From: Serendipita indica DSM 11827
Lineage: Eukaryota > Basidiomycota > Agaricomycetes > Sebacinales > Serendipitaceae
Assembly (NCBI GenBank): GCA_910890315.1
Contig: CAJVGD010000001.1
Location: forward strand, 310,001 to 374,000
DNA: 64,000 nt
Direction of reading: 5' to 3'
This document shows, in pieces, positions 11,787 to 24,800 of the stretch (position 1 is the stretch's first letter; every line of letters starts with the position of its first letter). The notes under the pieces were generated by a model. That model did no database searches, was not told the DNA's origin, and worked only from the letters and a program-made list of their open reading frames with translations. The position numbers and the translations under genes were made by a program.

Positions 11787-13991
11787 TTACTGGAGTCGAA
11801 TTCAGCGATAAACTTGGCACTTGAACAACAACTCACCGTAACATAGCGGAATGCTGGATTCTTCCAGTCGGATACATCATCCAGAGGGATATGGCGGGGG
11901 TCATATTCAATTTGTCCGCTCGCAAGGGCCTTGTCACGTCGGTTGTTGGATGTGACGAAGACGACGCGAAGAAGGATAATGACCACGATCTGCGTAAGTT
12001 AGATCTTTTGTCTCTCACTCAAATAGATGCTTACCTCGGCAGCGCGAGACACCATGCATGCAATAACGCCAGTCAGGTAAACGGGTGCTTCCTTATCCAT
12101 GAAGAAAAAGGGTCCGATGATATTGCTTCAAGCAACGTCAGTCAAGGACAGGATGTGCCGACATACGACTTGCCCAGCAGCGACTCCCAAGAACACGGCG
12201 GCGCTCGCTATTGCTTTTTTGGTCGTTCCGCCAACGTTTCCTGATACGAGGGAGAGACCGACAACAAAGGTGGCATTAGAGGCCCCAGTCATCCCTGTCG
12301 TACACTATCAGCCAGTAACTCGGGATGGAAACTGCCACGTACAAAATCCAGCGAGACGGGTCGCTGTATTCTTTCCCCAAGCCACCATGGCAAATCCGGC
12401 GACGGTCGGGATGTTGGTGGCGACCATCAACCAGGTACGATTGCCCAATGGAAGGCGGTTGTTGACGAAGATTGTTACCAGAATGCTAATGCTTCATTAG
12501 AAAGAAGAGCAGATGGTGCAGGAGACGTACAATAGGACGATGACTGCTCCATATGGGATTTGCATGAGGGTCGTAGTGAGAGTGTCGAACCCAAACCCTT
12601 TGACAATCAAAGTCCCACTGTATACTGGTAAGCGGACATCGTATTTGTCTTTGCGAAGACTTACAAGTTGCTCGTTCCACCCTGGGACCCGTCAGTCCGA
12701 TCAAGCTACATTCACCTCAGTGACTCACATTAGGGATATTCGCCGTCAATCCAAAGAAGAAGAAGAGGTAAATTTTGATATCCATGAATGCTTCGAGAAT
12801 TTGACCCTTGTCCCACCTGGATGATCTTTAGCTACATCCACGCAGACAACGGCGGCACTCACTTTCGAGCATCAGCGACATGCTGATCGTGGCGTTTGCG
12901 GCTGACAATGATGAGCCGCTCCTCGCGCGTAAACCAATGCGTTGTGTATGGCGAATCGGGAATGAAGATGAAGAGCACGATAGACCAAAGGCAGCAAAGC
13001 GCTCCGATGATCAGGAACTCGTATTTCCATGATGCGAGGCCTCCTTTTATCTGAAAGTGATATCAAGGGATGCCAAAATACACGAAAGAGTGAACGCACG
13101 CTACCAATGGCGTAACCTAACAAACCACCGAGACCAATGCCTCCACCATTAGCGCAATACCAGAGACCAATTACTCGAGGCTGTTGCGCCCTCGTCCACC
13201 AAGTCGAGCTGATTAACATGAAGGCGGGATCGGCAATCTAGGAACTGGTCAGTGCTATCCCGTCGCAAGATGCAGACAACTTACCGCTTCAGCAGCACCG
13301 GAAAGAGTACGCAAGATTGCCAGTTCTGTAAAGTTGCGGCTCGCAGCTTGTGCCATGAGCAAACCTCCCCATATGAAGATCTGGACAACGATGAAGGCCG
13401 GCCAAAGGATCAACACCGCCACTCACGTTAACTGCCAGGTATTTGTTTAGTGGAAATTTTTGCATGAGAAGATTGCCGGGAAGAGCCCAGAAGAGCCAGC
13501 CGACTTGTAACATGTGAGCCCGTCGCATTGTTCCTTACATGTATACTCACAGTAGAATAAGGAAGACAGCCAACTGTATTCGGTCTTCCTCAGATGCAAG
13601 TCGGTTTTTATCCCAAAAATAGCTGCATATGCAAGCGTTGTCTTGTCAATGTAGTAAAACTTGATGGCCTCAGCGTTCCATACCGATGAATGGGATGTCG
13701 ACTCACAGCATAACAGATGGCAAGTGCTGGGATGATGAGCCAATCAAGCTTTCGCTCAATCTTCTGGATCTTGACCTCATCAAGCTCAGTCTCGTTCATG
13801 CGCTGAAGATCCTCGAGAAAGCGCGGAGAGGGAGACTTTTTGAGGAATCTCCCCCAGAACCCCGCAGACGCATTGGTATCATAGTCGGCATCCGGAACAA
13901 CAAACTCTGTGACTGTGGTCCTCTCGAGATGCTTCACCACATCCTTCTTTTCGGTGACGGAGCCAGTTGGTGATTGGGAACGGATGGACAT
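11787..13991 (-). CDS. MFS transporter, allantoate permease (Dal5-like, anion:cation symporter) type
   Basis: Twelve-segment plasma-membrane symporter of the ACS group, whose fungal members import allantoate, ureidosuccinate, nicotinate or other organic anions. Start MSIRSQSPTGSVTEKK, a hydrophilic N-terminus, then RKLDWLIIPALAICY, YSWLSSLFYC, GWLFWALPGNLLMQKFP, the helix 4-5 block TLSGAAEA-IADPAFMLISSWW-like residues, GLWYCANGGGIGLGGLLGYA, and SIVLFIFIPDSP. The second half holds LGTLIVKGFGF, MQIPYGAVIVLL, NRLPLGNRTWLMV, IIGPFFFMDKEAPVYLTG and IIPLL-like final helix VVIILLRVVFVT. It ends DWKNPAFRYVT. The best reading puts a 47-base intron (11790-11836) immediately before a lone TAA; without it the protein would run on to 11735. 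It is divergent from the NRPS-like gene. The substrate cannot be read from sequence. Confidence 0.85.
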
Positions 13992-14724
13992 TCGGGACGA
14001 GTGGACCTACAAGAAGTCTAGAGAGGTCTCTTAACTTTCTCGAGGGTTTATATAGTATGCCGCAAGCTATAGAGGGCCCTTGGACGTTTAGCGTGTTGCG
14101 GGGTTCCCCGCATTCGCTCCGTTATCGTCGCGGGATAGAAAGAGTGGCCCGCATACGGGCCGTGGGGTATCATTGCGAAGCTTTGGCACGCTACTCAGCC
14201 TCTGGCATACGTGCCGAACTCTTCGGCGACCCGTATAGCGCCTTCTTCAACCTTTATGCGACGCCTATCTGGCGAATGGAAGCAACTAGGTGTGCTATTT
14301 TGGTCCGTAGTCGTCGGTAGCATGTTCAAGAAATGCTCATGCATTTAGGCGTAAATTCTTTGGCAGACGCTGAACCACAGCTATTGGGTTTCAAGCTCGA
14401 CCTGCATTCGGATACCGGTACGTAGACCGAAGAAGGCCTCTATTTCTTCTGATGGACGTATTGTGCTCATGTGTATCAAGACATGGTTGGGATGATGATT
14501 GGACGAGCGTCGACAGCTTCGACCTCCAATGTCCCCACTCCAACGGACCGTAGGCCCGCACAATTGCAATAGCTGCAAAATCGAATATCCATCGCTCAAG
14601 TAGCTCAGCTGGCGTTCCAGATGGTCGGCCCGAGACACCGGACTGCTCAACGACCATATATATACATGGGTAGATGCCTCATAGGAAACACAGGATTTGA
14701 CTGGTCTCGTCATCAGAGGCGACA
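13992..14724. promoter_or_regulatory. Divergent intergenic region between MFS transporter and NRPS-like gene
   Basis: About 730 bases between two divergent starts. It should contain both promoters. A TATATATA-like run lies at about 14657-14665, some 60 bases upstream of the NRPS-like ATG. No further gene is supported. Confidence 0.5.
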
Positions 14725-17700
14725 ATGCCATCTGCCACTTTCTATGCTCGCTCACTCACTGAACTTCTCGCCAACCGGGCTCGCGACCAGCCCAACGAGC
14801 ATTCGATTCACACCGGAGTACCTGGATGTGACGCATCTGTGCTTCGATCACTCACGTACTCCCAAGTGCAAAAGGCGGTCGATCGTTTGGCATGGCACTA
14901 CTCGACCCTGGGTCTTTGCCCCCCATGCCACGCCAACGAAATACCTCCTGTTAGAATTATAGCTGTTCTTACTAGCTCCGCATATGACGAGTCTCTCCTC
15001 GAGATGGCACTTGCCAAACTCGGTCTCACTGCCCTACTACTTTCGGTCAATAACTCTGTGGCTGCCGTTGCACACCTTTGCCAAATCACCAACTCAGCGC
15101 ATCTAATCTACGGAACCAAGTTCGCCTCACACGCCACCGAGGCGCAGCAAATACTCAAGGACAAAGGATATAACCTCGATATTCTGGAGGATACGCGATT
15201 TCCTCTCTGGGGACCAGACGGTGTCGAGGCAGCCTCTGTCAAGCCTTATTCGGCGCGCCTCTCACCAGAAATTGAATGCGATAGACCAGCTGTGATTTTG
15301 CATTCTTCCGGATCGGTATGGCGATTCTCACCGACTTAGTTCACCCTCTGATATAACCCAACAGACTGGCTTCCCAAAACCTGTGTATATCACACATTTC
15401 GGGCTTATTGCTAACGTTTCACTCAATCAAAACCTCCGTGGGTTTAGCACCCTGCCAGTATACCACGGCTACGGACACTTTGCAATGTAAATTGCTCATT
15501 ACCCGCCTATGAGACTCACTAATATACTCCAGTTTCCGTTGCATGTATTCTGGCAAACCGATGACACTTTTCCCGGGGCATCTTCCTCTCACATGTGCAA
15601 ATATTTGCCAAGTCATCAAAGCTTCGCCTCCGGTACAGCAGTGTTTTGCAGTTCCATATGTGATCAAGGTTTGTACTTCTATATTCCGAGGTTGCTGCTA
15701 AGTAAGTGATAGTTGATGGGCGAAACGCTAGAGGGGATTGACGCGCTCGCACAATTTGATGTCATTGGATATGCAGGTGCTGCACTACCTGTAAGCAAAC
15801 TTCTGCTCCGAATTAGCCATCTCACAACTACTAGGATGACCTCGGCGACCGCCTCACTGCTGCTGGTGTCAAGCTTTTGAGTATCTACGGAACTACAGAG
15901 GTTTGTTGGATTCTTTGTTCTTCGGCAGTCTATACTAAGGCAACCATAGACCGGTAGCCTAATGAACTCTCAACGCGACTTCGAAACGGACAAGGATTGG
16001 AACTGGGTTCGGCCCTTGGCAAGCAGTGCCCAATATCTCGTTATGGAATCCCATGGTAGCAATACCTATGAGGTCATTGTCAAGCATGGATACCCTCCAA
16101 AGGTCCACTATTCGATCCTTCTCTTGTAAAAAGCTAACTTGGCCCAGATCGAGACAAACCGACCCGATGGCTCGTATGCCACCAAGGATCTCTTCATGCG
16201 TCACCCGCAACATCATGATCGATACAAGTATGTTGGCCGCTTGGATGACACGCTCGTACAGACGCTGGCTGAGAAAACGAATCCGGGTATGCGTTACATC
16301 TCGCCGCGTTGCGACTGCTGATCATGAATAGTTCCTATTGAGCTGGCTATACGAGGGAACAGTCCCTACGTCTCGGAAGGTGGGACATTCCAATACCGAT
16401 TGACTTGGATAATAATATTGTGACAGCGATCGTCTTTGGTGCCGGGAGACCTCAGATTGGCTGCCTTATCCTCCCATCTGAGCTTGCTCGGGGTCTAAAC
16501 CGAGCCGAGCTAATGGAAAAGATATGGCCAGTGGTCGAAAAGGCCAATTCAGAGGCACCAACGCATTCTCGACTACTCTCCGAGATGATCGAGTTCCTTC
16601 CGATTGGTACCGATATCCCAGTGGCGACCAAGATGAGCATCCTTCGTCCAGCCTGCTACGCAAAGTTTAAAGACCTCATCGGTGAGTGGAGGTCATCTGC
16701 AGTCGCATTCCTCCTAACCGCCGTGGAAGACTCGATTTATCAGAGGTTTGAACAAGGAGCGACAATCACAAAAGTCACCCTGACACTGCCAGAACTGGAG
16801 GATTTTCTTCTGTCGGCAATCGTCAAGGTTATGGGTCCCAAGTCTACAGGACTAACAAAAGATGTCGACCTGTTCTCGTTTGGTGTCGACTCTCTTCAAG
16901 CCACTCGAGTCCGAAACACGCTTCAGCAATCGTTGGAACTCAATGGACAGACTCTCGGTCAGAACGGTGGGTTTCCTAAGAACTATGAGGGCCTTACGCT
17001 GACATTCTCAAGTCGTCTACGAGCATCCTTCTGTTCGCAAGTACGTAGTCCTTCCAGGATCTTCGCATTTCTGACGGGAAGTAGGTTGGCAGGTTTTATC
17101 AATGAACTTCGGTCCGGAAATAGCAGTCATATACGCAGCTCTAGCGACATCATGCTATCTCTTCTCGACAAGTATAGCGCGCGCTTTGCTTCCCATAGTC
17201 CTTCTGGTGCCCTTGTCACAGACGAACGCCATGTTGTGGTATGCCAGTTTCGTGATGCGACTCTGAATCTTTATTGACAAGGATCCCAGGTACTTACTGG
17301 TGCAACGGGTTCCCTAGGCGCGCATATTCTCGCCCAATTATGCGCATCACCAGCAGTGCGCAAGGTCATTTGCCTTTCGCGTGCAAATTCGCACGCAGAG
17401 TCGCTTGTTCGTGTGCGTGACTCACTCAAGTCGCGTAAGCTGTGCTTGAGCGACGAGAGTAAGGTTGAGTCGTACGCCGCCAACGTCAATGTGTCCAACC
17501 TTGGACTGTCCAATCAAGAATATGAAAGTATACGTGATCAAGCAACAATAATCATCCACGTACGTTGCATTTCATTTTCCCGCTGGCTTGCGAATGAAAG
17601 CGGTAGCTAATGAGGCTCGGGACAGAATGCGTGGCCTGTCAATTTTGTGTTGACAATCGAATCGTATGATGAGCATATCGGCGGCGCTCTTAACTTGATC

Positions 17701-18554
17701 AACCTTGCTCTTGAATCTCCTCATGCGACACCTGCATCGTTCTTTTTCAGCTCGTCGATTAGTGCTATGCAAGGCACACATGACGAGGGCGAATGTCCAG
17801 AGAAGTTTTCGACCTCGCCAAGGACGGCAGGGGGAACTGGGTATGCACAGAGTAAGTGGACGACGGAAAAGCTCTGCCAACGCGCCGCGGACCACGGTCG
17901 AGCATGCGGTTTCAAAGTTGGTGTGCTGAGAATAGGACAGATGGTGGGAGATTCGATCAAGTACGTGTCCCGGCCAGGAGGTTCCTTTTCATCTATTCGA
18001 GCTCATTTACCTTGGTCTGATACTTTCGCAGCGGTGTTTGGAATGAGACTGAAGCATGGCCTCTGATGTTCAAGGGCGCAAACACGGTCGGATACCTGCC
18101 TCTGACGAATGAGCATCCCTCGTGGTTACCCGTTGACTACGCTGGACGAGCAATTGCAGAGATCTCGCTGCACCCTACTACCGGAACCTCGGACCCAGAA
18201 GGATGGCCTGCTTCAAACGGCGCTGTCTATCACGTCGTCAATCCTGATACAAGTGTCGACTGGAATGCGCTACTCGACGGCCTTCAGCGCGCCGGGCTTG
18301 AATTCAGAGTAGTGGACGTACAGACATGGTTAGGCAAACTGCGAACGAGTGACAGTGATCCAGCGAGGAATCCGATCATCAAGCTGCTCCCATTCTTCGA
18401 GAATCGATATCGTAACCCTGACAGAAAGCCGATAGTATTCTCCACTTATCACACACGTATTGTAGCTCCATCGCTTGCTAGCGCACCCGCTCTGAACGCA
18501 GAGCTGATCGGGAAGTGGGTCAAGCACTGGAGAGAGATTGGGTTCCTGCAATAG
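14725..18554 (+). CDS. NRPS-like enzyme: adenylation, carrier and thioester-reductase domains
   Basis: A-T-R enzyme that activates a carboxylic acid as acyl-AMP, loads it on phosphopantetheine and releases it reductively with NAD(P)H, usually as an aldehyde; a condensation domain is absent. About 1050 residues. Adenylation domain, roughly residues 1-590: phosphate loop HSSGS-TGFPKPV (interrupted by an intron), LSIYGTTETG, DGSYATKDLF, YVGRLDDTLV and the C-terminal VATKMSILRPACY. Carrier domain: FGVDSLQATRVRN with the phosphopantetheine serine, then the hinge KLAGFINELRSG. Reductase: Rossmann start VLTGATGSLGAHILAQL, IIHNAWPVNF, the catalytic Tyr-Lys pair in GYAQSKWTTEKL, and VLRIGQMVGDS. It ends WREIGFLQ. 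It resembles basidiomycete carboxylic acid reductases and the Lys2 logic, but it is not Lys2. The product is unknown; a divergent MFS gene is next to it. Confidence 0.88.
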
Positions 18555-18758
18555 TTACTAGGCAAAGACCAGATGTTCTTGTGTATAAATATGGAAAGTT
18601 TTATCGTATTTAAATTCAGAGAGTCTTCGTAAATTATGAACAAGGTCATCTGGGCTAGGGAAGACGGGGTACTATGGGTATACGACGTTTGTCTTAGACG
18701 AGAAATCTTTTGAAAGCCGTTTGGCTCGACCGAGAGGTGGAACCCGATAGGTCTGGTT

Positions 18759-20477
18759 TTATTTCTCCCTGGACTTGGGTGTATCGGTTTCAAAGTCCCA
18801 TTTCCGCTGGGCAGCCTCCACAATGTAGTCTGAATCCTGATGCGACATCTAGTATCCAGAAGAGTCTATCAAACTGACTTACCGAACGGAATGTGATCCA
18901 AAATGGCCTAACTTTTCCAAGGGACATCTTGAGCAATTCTTTGCGTCTGGCAGATCCTAGCGGCTCCCAGACAGGTTCATCTGGCAATAAGAGCGCAGCC
19001 AACTCACGACGAGAAATGTTCTCTATGTTCTCTGTTAGTATCTGTCTCGGTTGCTGTAAAGGACACCAAGCTGGTAGACTTGAGTCGTTCGAACTCTCGT
19101 GAGTTTAGTGGAAGCAGAGGACAGTATTGAGCGAATTCGCACTGAAAATATATATCCCGGTTAATCATCAACTAATGAGAAATCAGCATACCCCATTGAG
19201 GTCTGGTGGCAGTGACCAAGCGGCGACATCGTCCCGCTCAGCATTCAGCATGTACGTGACTGAAGGTGACCAGTGCTGTTGTTAAGATTTTAGTCGACGG
19301 ATTCAAGTGACCCGAGACCGCCCAGAGACTGACAAGTGTCCGTAGATCGCACTCTAGAGTGCCTATGCCAAACCGTAGAGGCGAAGGTCGCCCATCAAAG
19401 AACCAGTTACAGTAGTCCACCGGTCTGAGTGCTTGGCTGTTCGACTCTATATCCATCTTTCCTCCAATGGACGCTCGGTAACCCAATGGAAGTAAATCTG
19501 ATGCCCGGCTGAGCACATGCGAATATGCCCGGCTGCATACTGTTGCAAAACCACTATTATATATGAGTTTTAGTCGTATCAAACAGGAATTACGAACATC
19601 CTTGCGTTTATTGCGTTTATCATGACTGCTTTTCGTGTTCTCCAAGATCGAATGATGGGATTCCACCAGTGGCTGACGTTGTAAGATAGAGATAGAGAGC
19701 TATTAAACATGGCTTACAGGCAGTTGGGTGTTATACCACGCTTGGAGGTTTCTCGCAGATTCGCGTTGACGGTGCACGCTTAGGCGGTATTCAAGCTCTT
19801 GTCAAGATGTCTCATCCTTCTAAGCGTACTCCTCTGACTTGAACACTTACCTACCAATGGCATTCGGATCTGAGCTGGGTCCGTCTTGATTTCATTGGAC
19901 CAAGCCTTTAGCTCATCTTTCGAAGCTAAAAGCTTGGTATAATTGTCTTCATGCTTCTTGTGTGCAGCATGAAGCTCCTGTGCGAGCTCCGAGCCTACTG
20001 ATAATTCCTGAACCATACGTTAATTGTAATCTTGGTCGATGTACTTGCTTAACCTTATCATCTAACATAGGCTGCTCAGGCACCTTCGGATTGATATCCA
20101 AGTGAGCCTTGATTTCTAGACATATGGGACGCGTGTCTTCAGATACCTACTAATTCACCCACCTTGCTCGAATGCGTCGATGAGTACCTTTGAGTACTCT
20201 CTGTTTTCCTCTTCAGGTGCAGGCTTGTACTGCTCGACCAATGCTCGCAGCCCGCCAATACTTGATCCCTGTTCAATAGACGGAGATAATTTTTTACTAT
20301 TATTTACATACAAATCTTGCTCCATTCGTGCCCTGCATGGTTTGATATCAATCTCAAGACGAATACCGATAACCAGACGTACCGCTCGCGCATAAGTGCG
20401 TGGGCGAGTGCTAGATCCGCATGTTGAACCCGCATTAAATTTATTGTGCTTCCGAGTTCTGGCCATTGGGCACTCAT
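18759..20477 (-). CDS. Unrecognised protein, paralogous family copy 1
   Basis: I do not recognise this family. The gene is read from its match to the copy at 33131-34831. Start MSAQWPELGSTINLMRVQ, aligned codon for codon with the other copy's MYTHLADLGNTIELLNAQ. Small exons follow: LALAHALMRER, ARMEQDL, IGGLRALVEQYKPAPEEEN, YSKVLIDAFEQ, EIKAHLDINPKVPEQP, LAQELHAAHKKHEDNYTKLL, KDELKAWSN, ELEYRLSVHRQRESARNL. The most conserved block is PVDYCNWFFDGRPSPLRFGI. Then come YCPLLPLNSREFERLKST, the motif WEPLGSARRKELL, and the terminal exon DSDYIVEAAQRKWDFE. The first half is mostly charged helix. No signal peptide or membrane segment is seen. About ten introns; the exact junctions in the middle are uncertain. 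Confidence 0.68.
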
Positions 20478-20708
20478 GGTCGTGGTAGAAGTCCAAGCCC
20501 TTTGCCAGTCTCAAAAACAGATACCCACAAGAGGGCGTGTACGAGGGAAGGGCATCACACTCTGACATCCCTTGGAAATGGCTGAGAGACGAGATTGATT
20601 ACACGTCAGGACTAACAGTACAGGGGAGACGAGAGCGACAGACACGACAGGAAATAGTCCAGCGGGGACAAGGGGAGATGAGCGCGGCAATAAAGAAATC
20701 GCAAACGC

Positions 20709-21437
20709 CTATGATGTGCTCCGTTCTGCGCTCAACCTCTCCAATGACCTTCGAGTTTCCGAGTCGGAACCAGTCGAAGGCGGCGAATGAGGGTAAGAGA
20801 ACGTCCTGGGGTTCTCTGGTCGCTGCTGTTGTTGTTTATGCGGACGATGTGATTCCTCGACGTCCATGCGGTACATCGATTTGTTCGAATGAGCAGGCGA
20901 GGTGAGGGAGCTGATGCTCATGATGGGTGGCAACCGTGTGCCCCCAAGAGTACCATTGTTCGAAAGAGGTGGCGAGCTTATGCTCGCACTCGTTGTCGTG
21001 TTGGTCGACGAGCTATCTCGTCTGCGCTTTGCCGGTCGCTCGTGCAGTTGCATCCGCGGACTGGGCTCTGAGCGTGGCGAGGCGTAGGGATGATAGTGAG
21101 ACTGCTGCTGTTGAGATAGAGATTGTTGCGGCTGTTGCTGTTGGGCGACCCGGAGCATGGCGTTGGTATAGGCAGCCTGGAGGATCGACTGGTGCAATTG
21201 GGCAACGGCGGCTGCACGCTATTGATTCCTCTATTAGTTGTAGTTTATTTTTGAATGGAAAAGAAAACGCACCTGATCTTCTGCTGCCTTTGCATTGAGC
21301 ACGGCGAGGAGCATCTCGCGGTCACCATCACCCTTGAGTCGATAGGCACTCAACACGTCTCCGAGTGCTGGACTCGCGTTGGCGTGCAAAGACTGGAATG
21401 CACCAAGGGCTTGTTGGAGAGCGTCAGTTTCTGACAT
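20709..21437 (-). CDS. Gln/Ser-rich low-complexity protein, function unknown
   Basis: About 214 residues in two exons. The start ATG at 21437 gives MSETDALQQALGAFQSLHAN; the intron follows AKAAEDQ and the second exon opens RAAAVAQLHQSILQAAY. The N-terminal 90 residues look helical. The rest is disordered: glutamine runs near residues 80-95 encoded by CAG-type repeats, a basic patch RPAKRRRDSS that could be a nuclear localisation signal, and Ser/Pro-rich blocks such as SISSPPLSNNG and SYPHSPPSTGSDS. This style is common in fungal transcription-associated proteins, but no DNA-binding domain is present. It sits 230 bases upstream of the paralogous-family gene on the same strand. Confidence 0.7.
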
Positions 21438-21875
21438 TTTTGTTTGGATTGCCCGGGCAGTCTCGAGTGGAGAGAAAACGAGGGGAAGGGATGAGAAAGA
21501 CGGGAAACGGGTGCAAACCAAAGCGCGGATTTATGAAATCCGAGTAATTTATACCAAGTGTCTTGGCCGACTTAGGGGAGGTCTATCTATTCATCACAGT
21601 CTTGGCGTCCTATTTTAAGGAATCGCCCTCATTTTGCTTATCACCTCATGTTTGCTCCGTTTATGCGGCTTTAGGGCGAAGTTACGATACAGCTCACTAT
21701 TCTTGCTCCCGAGCATTTTGTTCACATTTTACAAAGAGTAAACAACTCTGGTGTATATCTGGCATGCGCTTGGCCCGCACTCCGGCCGCCTTACGACCCG
21801 TCTCCACCAGGCGGATGCTATTATTGAAATATACTGCCAAGGCAAATATCCGAGATTAGCACGCCCTCGCCGGAT
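21438..21875. other. Intergenic region between the Gln-rich gene and BLM10
   Basis: About 440 bases holding the promoter and leader of the Gln-rich gene and the 3' trailer of BLM10. No gene seen. Confidence 0.6.
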
Positions 21876-24800
21876 TCAGGCGTAGTAAGACGTTCCAGAC
21901 ACAATAAGCGACAGTGCCTGAGTCTGGTCCTCGTTGAAAAGCTTGCTATCAGCATGCCAGTTATCCTGGTGATTCCGTGTAAACTCCTGCCCAAAGCTTC
22001 GAATGCTGTTGGCAATTGGCGCTGGCTCTGTTGCATATTTGGCCACGGTCTCGATCAGCGCTGGCATCCACTCGGGCACAGTAAAAGGATATGTCCGTGC
22101 CAGTGCCAAGAGACCCAAGATAGCGCCGTGTCGCATTCGCAGCGTCCTTTCATAGGTTTCAGACGACCGCGCTGGCAATGCGTATTTGCGGATTTGGCGA
22201 AGGAACCGTTTCTATCCTTGTGTCAGTAGGTCAGATAAAATATGTGATTGCTCAGACTTGCCTGCAACGTTCCAATCTTGCCCGACATTCCATTCCTGAT
22301 CACCACCGCCAAGCTCAAGCTTGCATTTGACCGCACATCCACATTCTCGTCCTCTAGACTCTTGAGCATCACTTCAAGCATCTTCTTTACTTCTTCTTCA
22401 TCCTCCCACCGTTCCAAATACCGCAAAAATACTGCGGGGATCATACTCGACGCCCGATGCCGGACCCTCCACGATGTCGAGCTTTGCGCTATCCCGACCA
22501 GTGTATTGAACAGCGGTCGAATGTGTGCAGAGGGCAAAGTCACCGACAAGACCATGCGCGTAATCGTCGTGCTCAGCGAACTCAGCATTGGATTGTCCGT
22601 GATTTCGGCGATCCCAATCAACTCTGGCAGCAGCATCTGCAGCGACGGCATAAAGACGTATGCGGCAGGTGCGGAGATGCCGCCCATCAGGAGCTGAATC
22701 ACTGTCGCGGCTCCTCTGTCGAAATCAGACTGCAGAGCGTGGGGAGGTGCCAATCTCTCCTTGCGCCATTGTGAGAGTTTGCTCGCAACCTCGGTCATCT
22801 GCGCTTCATATGGCGCAATTCGCGTCAAGAATGGGTCCGTACTCGTCCTGCATGCTTCGAGTAGCGCTCCAGTAGTATCGTAGCTGGGTTGCCATTCGGA
22901 TTGAATCAAAATAGTCAAAATCAGCGCAATGTATCTCTGCGCAACGTCGAATCCCGTGTTCACGTTGTTGAACAAGGTGTTGGCAATCCGTTGTGAGTGC
23001 GGCAAATAGTACCTCGGCGCGACGGCGTGGTAAAAGTTGGCGACAAAGCGCAATTGCTTGCGAACTGGAATCCCTCAGTCCACCTGTATCAGGTTACGAT
23101 GAATGAGTACTCACGCGTAAACGCCGAATCGTTAGCCAGGTCCCAATCGAGTGAGAATAACCAATCAATCAATGGTTGACTCCGACGCGGGTCGCGACTC
23201 GTAAAGCACCACTGCACCATTTAGTGAGTGAGCCTCATTATCCCGTTGGGAGCACTCACAGAAACAAAGCTCTCCCAAAACAATGTATCCGGTTTGATAT
23301 TTGCATAAATTGCAGGCCATCGCTCCATGATCCACGTCCAGAGCGCAGATGTTTCTTCTTGATTCCAATGCTTGCTCCCTCCAATAAGTCCTGCAAAGAC
23401 TTCTAGGACGGCCCGTTGCTTGAACCGGTCGTCGTCTTTCCACAGTGGCTCGACGGCAGCACAAATTGCAGGGAAGAACTCTGTGCCATATACCTCACAG
23501 ATACGTAGGATCCATCGCACACAGCTACTTGAAGTCAACCGCAACCTTCACAATCAAAATGAATGTACGCACTCGTCTCGAGTATCTAGACTCGCTGGGT
23601 CAACATTTGGCTCTTCTGCATAGTACTCGATCAATTTGTCGAAGTAGCCTGCGGAGCGGAGGACATCTCGGACTTCATTTAGCATTGGCCTCGACGCCTC
23701 TTCCCATGCAAATGGAGACTTTTGCGTTTGCGGTACGTGTCCATAAACTTCTCCCCAGCGCGCCCAACCTAAGCAGTACGTATGCGAGCCGTCAAAGTAC
23801 AGCCTACAAATAATCAGTCGACTGGCAAGAACATAGAAAGCACACATACTCTCCATTGTCGGCTGTCACTGTACGTGAAGCAATTTGCTGAAACTCGCGG
23901 GTGTTTTGGGGGCGGATCCGACGATGGAGGGAACAGTGACCGTCTGCCGTCCACAGTGCATGTGGTGTCTTGCAGTATGTGCGCACCTGCAGATGATAAA
24001 ATACCATATCAAGGCCACTGAACTGACATCAGCTGTATGCCGAGGTCAAGTTCGATCCTGCGTACCTCCGTCCACCGGCACGGATGGTTGGATGAGTATG
24101 AACTGTGCAACTTGTAAGGTATTTGACATATGCCGCAGGAGGTACAATCTCTCGATCTCTCATGTGGGTCAGCGCATTGAGGGCCATTTGCGCATATCGC
24201 CACTGGACACAATTAGACATGGTGCCACAATTAGACAGGAGACGCACGTGTGTAGTCGGCTTCTGGGCTATATCCAATATCTCCAAAAACTGCACGATTT
24301 GTAAGCCTTCATTCTAAGAATGGACATGTGGCTTACAGATGACTGGATGGCATCGTGCAGTCGGTTGAAGCGAATCGACAACTTGGTTCGTGCGAGGGCC
24401 TCCAGTGACTGGTCTCGTCTTGGGAATAAATGCGAAACTTCTTGGATGGACTTGGTGAGAAGCCCATCGTCTGGCAAGACGATGGGCACTTCTTGACGCA
24501 AAGCGTGAATGCCGAGATCAAAGACCGTTGAAATGAGACTTTGGATTGAATTCTGGCGGAAATTTAGTGTTTCTATCTCGCTAACAGCCTACCCACCTTG
24601 CTGTGATATTCCAGATTCAACAGTGAAATGAAGAACTGCTTGCATAAGATAGGGTTATTGACGGCTAATGACGGCAAGTTCCCAAGTCGAACTGTGTGAA
24701 GCGAGCCTTTGATCTGGTCTGATAAATCTGTTGATTTCTCTGCTCGGTCCACGCGACTGTCCTCCTGAAGGAACTCAAGCATCCGAGTAACCACGTACTC

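Noticed and set aside
14391-14657. Minus-strand frame with a fairly protein-like stretch (LLERWIFDFAAIAIVRAYG)
   Set aside because: It lies in the divergent promoter region of the NRPS-like gene, has no partner exons or recognised domain, and overlaps the likely leader.
14725-18554. Full non-ribosomal peptide synthetase or lysine-pathway Lys2
   Set aside because: No condensation domain is present, and the motif set and length fit stand-alone A-T-R enzymes better than Lys2.
20709-21140. CAG-type repeats as a microsatellite or mobile element
   Set aside because: They encode glutamine runs within one open frame and fit ordinary low-complexity coding sequence.
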